The translations under genes and the position numbers were made by a program. Below the pieces are notes generated by a model. It saw only the letters and a program-made list of their open reading frames with translations. It searched no databases and was not told the DNA's origin. Below, piece by piece: positions 1 to 11,300 of a stretch of 60,000 nucleotides of DNA. Where the stretch lies: NCBI RefSeq assembly GCF_001039355.2, contig NW_019775192.1, forward strand, positions 179,230 to 239,229. Reading direction: 5' to 3'. How positions within the stretch are numbered: the first letter of the stretch is position 1; every line of letters begins with the position of its first letter. The DNA comes from Lingula anatina. Taxonomy: Eukaryota > Brachiopoda > Lingulata > Lingulida > Lingulidae.

Positions 1-664
1 GGTACGTCTAAAAAAACATGTTGATCCTACTTACAGTGAACCATTTTGAATTCGTATTGAATATAAAGGTATACTATACATTGTATACAGCTATTAAAAA
101 TGTCCTGAGGTCATATTTTCTGTCCTTTTATATCCTGTGATATACCCTACTTTCCCAATTCAGGCCTTTCAAATGTTGAAACCCCTAAATTGAAGTACCT
201 GATGTTGATATTTCCTTCTGAAGTGTTCAGGAAGACACAGCCATCAAAGTGGCTTGCCAGTTTGGCAGTCATTTAGCCACATATTTAATTAAAATGTATA
301 AGGCATCAGATTCAAGAGCACAGTTTGATGTTTAAGAAATAACTAATTTATTCAGCAGATTTATACCATCAAAAATTGTGTATGAACTATTTTTAAAGGG
401 AAATAATATATTCCATTTTATCTCTGGATTTCCTTTGGTGAACACCAAATGCTTAATTGCTTTCATCTGAACAAGTTCTGTTCTCAATACAGATTCTCTT
501 ATCAATTGAGAATTTGCTATGCTTAATCATTAAGCCATCGCCTGCAGTATGTACATGTTCCACAGCAATGCAAGCATTTGAAAACACAGTTGGGCTTTAA
601 CCAATGATATTAACATAATTATAATTTAAAAGAATCATCTGAATCATCTTTTTTATGCTGCTAG
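1..664 (+). other. Intron of RPUSD1-like gene (5' part outside window)
   Basis: AT-rich sequence without a convincing coding segment. It ends in a pyrimidine-rich stretch and AG just before the first RPUSD1 exon at 665. The window opens with G followed by gtacgt, which would fit a donor site, so the preceding exon may end at base 1. The exons with the catalytic Asp of the pseudouridine synthase must lie before the window. Confidence 0.6.
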
Positions 665-1733
665 GTTCGTGGCCACATTCAAATCCCCTATCTCACCATC
701 AATCTTGCAATTGGCAAGGAGACTGCTCCAAGCATGGAGCATATGTGCTGTGCATCAACCTCTGCAACATGTATCAATCCGAAGCAAGCTAAGACTCATC
801 TAGTGCTTTTAGAGTTAGGCCTGTATCAGAATTCTCCTGCATCAAAGGTGCTGTTAATACCAGAGACAGGTAAACTATTCAGAAAACTGTCTGTAAAATG
901 TCAACTTTTTATTTCAGGCGTTCTTTCCTATATTTTGCAAGTTGAGTTGAATGTTTTAAAAGTTCAGTTGAAAGGCTTCTCTTTCTGTTAATTGAAATTT
1001 TAATTTACAAAAGTTAAACTTTTTTGTTTGATACAGTCTAATTTTTAATTGTCTCATGTCAACTTTTTAAAACGGCCTAAGCATAATATCAAAATCTATA
1101 ATGGGTAACTTGTGGATTGAATAAAGCAATGCCACTACAATAAGGGTCCATACCCACAGATATTTGGATTGATCTATCTCCCTGGGGAGTCTCACTAAAT
1201 TGCTATCAAACTTATCGACTTAAACATTTGACACGTCTGGTAAAACTGTTAGGGGGTAATTATCTTTACCCCTAGCTGATTCAGTAGGCGTGACAGACAT
1301 TTAAGCCTCTTGAGCAGATAGCAATTTAGCGTGAACCCCCAGGGAGTTAGGTCGATCCAGATGGATCGATCTAAGTATGGGAACCCAGTCTCAAATATGC
1401 CTTATAAACTAAGCATTATGTCACATATCCTACTCCATGACTACATAAATATTTTGTGTTTGATTCAATCTTACAATTTAATTTCAAGGTAGACAACATC
1501 AGCTCAGAGTCCACTGTATGTCTGTTGGTCATCCCATAGTTGGGGATTACACATACAGTTTCAGAACAGACAACAAACCATATCGTATGATGCTGCATGC
1601 GTACAGGCTGATCATTCCTCTACAAAGTGGAGACATAGATGTCACAGCTCCAGATCCATTTTTAACAGAGACTGATGGTCATTGGAGATCCACTGATATT
1701 TTGTTGACTTATTCAGACTTCATTAAGACTTAA
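665..1733 (+). CDS. RPUSD1: RNA pseudouridine synthase, RPUSD1-like (3' two exons)
   Basis: Two exons, 665-869 (donor CAG|gtaaac) and 1489-1733 (acceptor ttcaag|GT, stop TAA), joined in phase 1. The junction creates GRQHQLRVHC, the RluA-family motif that contacts RNA, followed by GHPIVGDYTYS and RMMLHA, as in vertebrate RPUSD1. The first exon carries VRGHIQIPYLTINLAIG, matching the RPUSD1 stretch after the catalytic core. The family converts uridine to pseudouridine in RNA. The catalytic Asp exon is upstream of the window, so this is partial only because of the window edge. The C-terminus is short, ending shortly after the TAPDPFL segment without the Pro-rich tail of mammalian RPUSD1. Assignment to RPUSD1 rather than RPUSD2-4 rests on the C-terminal similarity. 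The gene converges on the minus-strand caspase-like gene that ends at 2302. Confidence 0.9.
1144..1386. mobile_element. Palindromic MITE, family A, copy 1
   Basis: About 243 bp lying in the last RPUSD1 intron. The outer roughly 65 bp on each side are imperfect inverted copies (left gggtccatacccacag, right end tatgggaaccc, both containing a ctccctggggg-like core and aaattgctatc). The inner part shares cagtaggcgtgacagacat with a second copy at 12464-12690. No coding capacity; a non-autonomous DNA transposon is the best reading. The target duplication is not clear. Confidence 0.7.
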
Positions 1734-1790
1734 AATTGTCTATATTACAAATGTTAATCATACCAAGTACATTTAATAATAATAATATTT

Positions 1791-1796
1791 AATAAA
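1791..1796 (+). terminator. Polyadenylation signal of RPUSD1-like gene
   Basis: AATAAA 58 bases after the RPUSD1 stop codon, in AT-rich sequence. A plausible poly(A) signal by position; not proven. Confidence 0.5.
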
Positions 1797-2301
1797 TGTT
1801 AATATTGCAGATATTTGATATTTTGTATTTCCTTTAACTAGATAATAAGACATCTTGGACATTTGAAGCTTAAAAAATACATACATGGAAAGTTGTCTAA
1901 CAAACACTTCCTTCAAAAATTCTGACATGGCAATGGCAGAACAAAGACATTTTAAGGCACCAGACCTATGCTCTTGACAATTTTCACTTTCTGTACACAA
2001 GGTGAGGTCAGATTTTACACATTAAATCAATGCTTTATAAATCACAAAACTATATATTAAAGTATATCAAAAAGAACAGTTCTATCACATTTGATGGCCA
2101 TAACCTCTACCCAATGCAAGTCCATCTGTGTAAACACGGTATTTGTCATATCAATATCAATGTAAATTTGTTGCACCTGGTACATGTATATCTATCCTTA
2201 GCTGTCTTCATGTAAAGCCAATGCCTTATTGTTAAATTGTGTATATAAAAATAAATGTAAAATGTGTGTATAAGGTACAACATAGAGAACAGTTCAGTCA
2301 A
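1797..2301. other. Intergenic region between convergent genes
   Basis: About 500 bp between the RPUSD1 3' end and the stop codon of the minus-strand caspase-like gene. AT-rich, with only short ORFs that show no protein-like composition. It should contain both 3' UTRs. Confidence 0.5.
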
Positions 2302-4079
2302 TCACTGAGCCATAGCAATCTCTACCCAATACACTTCCTCATCTGTGCATAATTCGCCATCATATTTGTCCATGACTATCTTAATGTAAACTTTGGCACC
2401 TGGTTCCACTACTCTCCACTTGTCTTCATCCAATCCATTAATACTGTTAATGGCATTGTTTATTCTGTCAATGAAATTTTTGCAGTCTTCATCATCTCTG
2501 TACTTTGGTGGGATATTTGCTGGATGGATTGGTTTTCCCTTATATTTTTCCTTACAAAATGTAATGGTATAACGCCTATCTGGAATGTGTTCAACCTGAA
2601 AAAGTCAAACATTAGGGTGATCATACACGAGACCTAAACAATTCCTTTTTCACTGATATTCCAAGTAATGGTATTGGTACTTCTGCTCTGTAATTTCTGC
2701 TCTGTAAATGAGTACATGGAATCACCAAGTAAAGACAAATATGTTACAAAACCCCATAGAGGCATCAGGGTAAAACTGCACCAAAATGTCATCTCAGAAT
2801 ACAAAACAAAAGTAACATGCAAAACACGAGCACAGGATTCCAGTGATTGCGCATGTACAAAAAGTAAGCTGTTTGAAATGGACAAATGTTGAAATTGACA
2901 AAGCCTGTCCGAGTCTACTGTCTGGTTGATTTGATTTGCCTTCTGGTGTCGTTTTGAGAAAGTATATTGGAAATGTTCTGTTGATTGTATGTATGAAAAG
3001 GTAAATCCATCTGACTTTGCCTAGAATTACACTTATTTTGCCTGCATTTTGGGGGGGTTTCCATCCCTCTCCCAATCTTGATAAATAAAATGGTTCATTT
3101 GGCAGATTAAAAATGATATTGCAAAATGCATTTTAAATTGTAGGAAGGTCAATTGCAGGTAATGCTGCGAGGATGTTTTTATTTGGGGCCAAATTGGCCA
3201 ATATAAAATTTTAAACTTCTACTTTTGTGTTTTGAGTGCCAGCTCGAATTTTTCAAAAGCGAGGCATTCATACCAAACACTGTGATACAATTTACCTTGT
3301 AAAAATTTATTGTTTTTTAATGAACACCAAAAGACTTCTCATTTCTGATTGGAATCTTTAATAAATACAAAATATATGATATAATAAGCTCTAATGTGAG
3401 GCATATTTATTAGCTTAATTGATATTTTGTAGAATTTAGAGTCTAAAAATGCCAAAGATCGTCTTGTGACCTGGTTATATGTTTTTCCTGTGCTCAAAAC
3501 GAAAAATATTCTTGAATAAATTCTGTCAGCTTATATTTGGTGCGACACTGCACTCACTTTTCTTTCTTTCCTACTTCACTTCCAACTCCAAATCCCAACA
3601 CAAATTCTCACTTGATTTTATGTTAAGTCAAGAGACTAGACTATATAAAATGATTTCAATTGAGTCAGAAATCAATTCATATGGATTGTTAAAGATTTTT
3701 TCAAATAGCTCAGAAAATTTCTGGTAAGACTGGGTGATGACATAACTACTGGATTACAGACTAACTTGGATTTGAACTATCACAATTTCTTTGAATACTC
3801 TTTTTATCTGAGCTCGGGCAGTAATCCTTACCTCAAGAACTAAGGGTTCATTTGTTTTGGTTTCTGTAAGATGATCAAGCAAATCCATCAGCTTATTTCC
3901 TGCAATGTCGATAAGCAACACTGGCCCTGACTGAAGCTTGATGTTCTTTGTCAAGAAACAGTTCAAGGGAAAGTTGCGGTACAAGGACTGCTGAAGTTCT
4001 TCATCACTGTCAATCTCACAATTTAGTACTTCATCCATCAAACTCAGATGCTCTCCTGATATCCTGGCAGGGAAATAGC
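2302..4079 (-). CDS. C-terminal region of fusion gene, unrecognised
   Basis: Exons 4079-3832 and 2595-2302, phase-consistent with the caspase exon (donor GTTTGT at 4330) and ending in TGA. About 181 residues, acidic, with segments such as NFPLNCFLTKNIKLQSGPVL and WRVVEPGAKVYIKIVMDKYD. I do not recognise a family. Predicted strands and the location after the p10-like part would fit a substrate- or partner-binding domain, but this is a guess. Coding status is well supported by open frame, splice sites and phases. Confidence 0.75.
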
Positions 4080-7000
4080 CTGCAAGAAGAAAAAATTGTT
4101 TTACTTAAATTCATTTGACAGCAGTTATAGAGGTTAATTTTTAATTAATGTTTTCTTAATCAATGCCACGAGTTACAATACACTAAACATGACCCTCATT
4201 TTACATTTTCATGCAATATGAAGAGACACATAACAAACTCTCAGCTATAAACAAATCTCTTAATCATCACTGTTATCATATATCAATATTCTATATACTC
4301 AGAAGCAATGCAACTGAACTGATAACAAACCCTTTTCTTTAACTTGTTCAGCTATATAATCTTTGAAGGCTGACAGCTCATCACCATCTCCTTGAGGTTC
4401 ATCTTTCAGTTTCAAAACCAAATTTCCTTTGGGAGTAAAAACTAATGCCTTCTGGTTCAAGTCCTCCTTGTTGTAATAAGCAATTTTCATTGGGCGTCTC
4501 CAAGTGGAAAATATTTCTGGTTGTTGGATACAATTATTTAATTCCTTTTTGACATGCTCATATACGTAACTATGTAGGATTGTAAAAGAGATGTATCCTA
4601 TTACTGATGCTTCTCTTTGCATTTTTTCACACAAGCTACATGTGTTATTACTATCCGGAAGGCCACATTCTTGACCACTTTTCAGTCCATTCACCATGTG
4701 TTTTGTGAAGATACTTAGTCCATCACAGCTTGCACGAGATGTCTGATGCTCTGCACAGGACCACCATTGGTAAGAACAACGGTTGTCAGAATCAGAAGGT
4801 TCGCCTTTTACAATATATCTATGATGAGGATTGATGGCTGCACCATTACTAGGGGATGCACTATCTGAATCAGTTTCTAAATTCTTGGCTTCCAGTGGCG
4901 ACTCTATAGTGGCTTTAGCTCTCCTATAAAGTGTTTCTCCAGCAACATTTATAGGACCAATATGACAGCTCTCTGGACTTGACTGCACATCTGGGAGTCC
5001 CATATCGATGACACTCATTTTATTAACCACTTTGCCGTCTGCCTCTAGACTATCACTTTGGCTGACGTCTGTTATGGTCTGAGCAGAACCCATTGTTCCC
5101 TTTTCAATATGCCTATTAGAAGCTGCAAAACAGCAATCCAATATAACCAGTTTCTCTGAAGCAGACACGCCCCCTAGCATAGTCTGAAGTTCACTCTTAG
5201 TAATATCAAAAGCCTTATTTCCTGGTAGCGGTTGTAAACCACTTTGAGTGCCATGTCCTGAATAATAGAATACAAATGTGACTTCTGGAAGCCCTGACGT
5301 TTTATCCTTTATTGTATTTAGATGTTCTTCTATTTCCTGCTTTACCTCTTTACTGTCTTTGTCACACAAAACTGTATACACTTGGTTCTCCCTGTTGAAA
5401 AAGAAATTTTAAACATAGTCAACTAGAAAGTAAAAATGTACACATGAGATATGCTATTAATAGTTGATCAAGTAGCAATCAACCTACATATTATATTTTG
5501 TCATTCATATCTTATAACTTTTTTATAAAAACAGTTGGATATTATGAAATAATTCAGAAAAGCCAGAAAACAAAGCACAGCCAGATACTTAGTAGTACAT
5601 GTATTTAAGGATTGAAAAACCTGCAAATTCAAACAATGAACTCATTGTGTCTTTCACCTGAGAATATATCAAATCTCTACCCTTAATAAAAAAAGATTTG
5701 TTTTGATCATCAATTTCAATTTAATCATCTAATAGGCATTTTGACTTATAAAGACAAATTTAGCAAATATATTACTAAAGTGACCACGGAAGCCAACTTT
5801 ACCTAGTATATACATACCTGAAACCCATAATGTTGGGATTGATGACAACTTTTTTGAATTCTAAGACATCTCTTTGAAAGATGTCAGGATTGTCTTCGTC
5901 AAGCCCACCAACCAGTATGGCATAACTGCTATCATGACCTTAAATATGGTAATTAAAAAGTTTCATTTAAGCAGATAATTGATGGGGGAAAAGCACTACA
6001 GTTTATTTATTTTTTCTAAAACCCAACTACAAATGTCCTTATATGGTACTACATAATATTTTAAAGAGACTAAGCATATGTAAGATTTCAAACAAACAGC
6101 ATTTTTTGTTTAACTTACCTTTGGCCAATTTATAATTATCAACATGTTTAAACAGATAAATGCCACAAATTATGTCACTAAATATAATTTATCATCACCA
6201 GAAGAATATGTCAACCATCTTAACAGTTTTGGATTGTTCTCAGTTGTCAGTTCTCAAAGGTATGGAGGTATTTCAAAACCCACCCTTTAGCATGGGTTTA
6301 AGACTGTCATTTTCCTAGAAAATTACAGAGTTCACTGTGCATGTTTAACTAAACAGCATTTACAGTGAGCATGGCTATTTCACTACAAACGATTATAGTT
6401 CAAATACAAATTGCCAATATCAAGCCTTATGTAGTCTCTAGGATGGTGGCATTCTTTAACAGAATGGTGCTGCAAACTAGATAATTGTTTTCAATCTGGA
6501 TGAGGCAACATTCCAAGACATTATGGGCACGTAAAACATTTTGACAGTCTGCCTTAATTACTATACCCTGTTATAATCCCTATCACAACATTGAGGTCTT
6601 TGAGTGCATTCAGTACAAGTTAATCCGCAGACTAAATATGCCTGACCCACTTGAAAGTGATACCACTAATCCCCAAGTGGTCTCCCTGCCTCCACACACC
6701 ATCGCTGCACAGGCCTAGCAATTAAACCTCAGAACCAAGTTTTTATCCGTTTAATGGCACATGTGGAAGCAGGGAGACCATCAGGGAATTAAGCAGCTTG
6801 CTTTTAAGTGGGGTTGGCCGTATTTGTGGGTGGATCAGTAAGTCCACAGATCAGCTGTTCTGAATGTGCTGTATCTAATCCTGAAAGATCGTTTTGGATT
6901 AAGTTGGAGGAGATATGTTCATGGTAGAAGTCAGGATGTATCATACCAGAAAGATGTAGAGAACAGTATGCAAGTGTGCAGAAGAAGTTTAATAAATTGA

Positions 7001-8277
7001 CTTTTAAAGAGATTACAAAAGAAATTATTATTAATTTTGTAACTGAATGCGACTTGTTTCTAAGAAAGTGTACAGTGATGTGAGGATCATCGTGGGTTGG
7101 TAAAATGACCATATTTCTATAAACTTCCGGTTGTAACAATACATTCTGTTATATGAATTTCATATTCTGCAAACTCAATTCTGAAATTTGTTTGACATAA
7201 ACCAATCCTCACCAATTGGTGGCTGTGAAAGGCCATGGGTTGGGCAGTATAGAGGATTGCGATAGTGATCCATAAGGCAACCTTGACAAAACAGCCTGCA
7301 TTTTTCTTCTTTTCCTGGTCCAGTGCAACCAATTCTTGGATGCAAATCCAGAGCTAAAACAAAATCAGCACTACCATTAATGTCATACTCATCATCATAC
7401 TTTCTTGTAACACTCAACACCATAGACAAAGACAGGCCTTGTGGTACAAGAAAACTTATCTGTAAATAAAATATATGGAATTTTTAAGGAATTTAGTCAT
7501 GCAAATTTAGATTTCAATACTCATTACTAAAACTAAAGCACCTGAAAAAATGGCACCATATAAAATAATCTACCATTTTGAATTGAAAGGATGTTACTAA
7601 ATAAATTTAAAGAAAAAAAGTCAGCACAAGTGGGTTGTAGAATAATATCCAAAAATGACTTCTTTCCATGGATGTACTGAAACAGATGTCTTTCGAAATG
7701 ATCTTATTTCTGAAGCCAACTTATCATTATATCAATATTTATACCTTTTTGTGCTGCATTTCAAATACATAAGACCATCTTGCAGGACAGTTAATAAAAA
7801 CTTGACAATTAATATAACATGTCTACAGACAGAGGACTAGACCACAAAACTTGCAAATGTACAGACAACATACAGAAAAAAGTACATGTTTTAGCCAATT
7901 TTGATGCACTGCTACATAACGCTTTAAAACAGCAAAATCACCCTTACCCTCTCACATTACAAGCTACAGGTAATATGGACATTAAAAAAATAGCAAGTGA
8001 TTCAGTTCCATGGGATATAAAAGCCACTGAAATGTGTGGGGAAAAAAAACAATAATTTACGTTAATGTTAACCAATGTTAACCAATCATACTGATTTTCA
8101 AAGGCAACCTGTCTCTTTACCAAAACAAAGCAGGTAATTTAAAGTAAAACAAAATGATTTGGTATCTATGGGGAGAACGTCATCAAAATTGTGCCAAAAA
8201 AACAGAATTACTGTAAATGTAGACCAATCATGCCGATTTTCAAAAGCAACCTGCCTCTTTACCAAACAAAGGCACTC

Positions 8278-8345
<68 letters not shown>

Positions 8346-11300
8346 AAAAAAAAAAAAAAAAAAAAAAAAAAANNNNNNNNNNNNNNNNNNNNNNNNNNNN
8401 NNNNNNNNNNNNNNNNNNNNNNNNNNNNNNNNNNNNNNNNNNNNNNNNNNNNNNNNNNNNNNNNNNNNNNNNNNNNNNNNNNNNNNNNNNNNNNNNNNNN
8501 NNNNNNNNNNNNNNNNNNNNNNNNAATATTCATCAGTTCTGTAAGTTTCAAGTCAAAAGGTAAAATGGTTTTCCACTTATCGTGTTATCGGTGCTGCATA
8601 CATGCTGAAAAAAGTGAAAAAACAGCATAAATTCCCTAAAAGTGACCCGATCATGCTGATTTTCGAACTTGGCCTGCATATTATGAATATTCATCAGTTC
8701 TGTAAGTTTCAAGTCAAAAGGTAAAATGGTTTTCCACTTATCGTGTTATCGGTGCTGCATATATGCTGAAAAAAGTGAAAAAACAGCATGAATTCCCTAA
8801 AAGTGACCCGATCATGCTGATTTTCGAACTTGACCTGCGTATTATGAATATTCATCAGTTCTGCAAGTTTCAAGTCAAAAGGTAAAATGGTTTTCCACTT
8901 ATCGTGTTATCGGTAAAAGTGCACGGCGACGGCGACGACGGCGACGACAGCGACGACAGACGCAGATGATGGCTATATGTACAGACACATCTGTGTCTGT
9001 ACATAATAAAAAGCAACCTGCCTCTTTACAAATCATAGCCACTCACTTAATTTACAGTAAAACAAAAATATGATTTGGAAGTTATGGAGCTAAGGTTATG
9101 TGTCAGACAACGACAGAGACAGCAACAACACAGACAGACAGACCGATCTGAATATATAAAGACACTTACAGCATCTGTATATAAAAATGAAAGAAGCAAA
9201 TGGGCAAAATAGATGCTAACAAAGTTTTTTAATTTTTTTTCAAAATCAGAAATACTAACATACAGCTTAGCATATTTTTCAAACTGAGAAATTTCAATCA
9301 ACATTACAGCAACAAAATGTATGCTTCAAATGCTTACCAGGCAAGTTCAAATTGCATTTGCAGCACAAAGATCCTTCAATAAAGGTGGGTATCTTTGTCT
9401 CATTTAGGATTCCCTGTGTGTCAAAAAATTATCATTCATTAAAATGTTAAGCTTTTAACAACTACTGTAGAGGATGAGAGAGGCAATACCACCTCCTGGA
9501 ATTGTACCACGAGCTAGAGAAAGCACATTCGTATGGAAAAAAAAGGGATACCACCTCCAGTGTTGTGCTTGACAACCTCTACAAAATGCAGTTAACAAGG
9601 GTTCTCAATTTTTTTGTAAAAATAACAATTTATAAAAAAGCCATGGGGAAAAGAAAAAGCTCAAATCCAAGGTTGCAGTAAGATTTTGAATATGAGGCTT
9701 CCCATCCAAGTTCAATAGTAATTATAAGAGCTTAAAAATTTGCAAAGTGCAGTTCATGGTGAAAAATAGGTCAATTTCAAGATCACAGTAAGATGATCAA
9801 TATATGACTTCCTATTCAAGTTCAGTATTAACTATTGGCATATCTCTAAATTTGCAAAGTGCAGTTCATGGTAAAAAGTAGGCTAAAGGTCAAATTCAAG
9901 GTCATAATAATATTTCCAATATATGACTTCCTATTTAAGTTCATTAGTAAACATGGGCATATCTCTACCAGTTTTGGAGATACAAAGGCCAAAAAGCTGC
10001 AAAGTTCAGTTCACAATGAAAAGTGAATCAACAGTGAAATTCAAGGCCACAGTAAGACTTCCCATTCAAGTTCAATAGTAACTATGCCTAGACCAGTGCA
10101 CAGACAAAGCCCAAAATTTACATAGATCCAGCTGAGATTACAGCTACGTATATATGACCTAAATCCAAGAGATGATTGTAGTCTAAAAAGAGAAGTGGTT
10201 ACGGTAACGTGGTGGCTGGCAAGACGGGTCGTGACTAAAATCATGTGTACTGCCAGCGCCTTGCTAGTGGTACAATAAACTTAACAAAAATTAAACTGCA
10301 AAAGTGCCAAATAATTCTAAAAAGCACATACATAATTAATAAATTAAGGATATTCTTCCCTTTCAATTGCTTTTGTGTAACAGTGAACTGAATACTGAAT
10401 ATCACAAAATTTATCATTTTAAACCTTCACTGATAAAAATATGGAACATGTACTTCAAGTTATGAAGACTTTTTGCCTTAAAATCAAAAGAATTGTTAGA
10501 GTTTACATTGAGCAACACCCACCTCTTTAATGCTATCCTGGAGATCATCCAGACTTATTCTGTCGGCAATTGGTTTCTTTATGCACTTCAGGGCCAACTC
10601 AGCAAATTTATATGTACATTTGAACATCTCCTCTGGTTGAACAGGCCAGATTCTAGGTAAATCTTTCTGTGCCTGAGAAGAGAAAGAGGGCACAGAAAAG
10701 CAAAAAACAATTTGGTAATGGTGCAAGACACAAGATTCTACAATAATTTCCCATTTATGGCCAATGTCAACATAATCTTTATATTCATAAAGCAGAGCAA
10801 CAAGTTCATGGTGCAAAGAAGGTCAAATGTCAAATTCCAGGTCAGTACAATTGTCAATCAATGATTTCCTATTGAAGTTCAATAGTAATATATCTCTGCC
10901 AGTTTTGGAGATATAAAGTCCACAAAGATGAGTTTGTGATGAAAAGTAGGTCAAAGGTCAAATTCAAGGTAACAGTAAGATTACCAATATAAGAATTTTT
11001 ATTCAAGTTCAATAGTAACTATGAGAATATTCTTGCTAGTTTTTGGAGTATTTCACCATTGAGCATTTCGATGTTTAACATTTTGAAAAGAGCACAACTT
11101 CTAATAAATGTTTGGAAAACCAACATAAGTGTTGCTCCTGATAAGCCCTACAAAATGCAACAAACAAGATGTCTCTAGATATTTCTGCATCTAATGACTG
11201 CCACTCCTGTAAAAATGACCCCAAACTAACAAAGATGAAAGGAAACCCAAGTGTAGTTCCTCACCATAGTATAAAAACTTATGTCCCTGTACTTTCTGAA

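Noticed and set aside
3479-3727. 82-residue plus-strand ORF
   Set aside because: AT-rich, Phe/Lys/Asn/Ser composition, no motif, inside an intron of the minus-strand gene.
4299-4330. Extension of the caspase exon to an in-frame stop (LLSVQLHCF)
   Set aside because: The GTTTGT donor at 4330 joins in phase with exon 4079-3832, which is clearly coding; read-through is possible but less likely.
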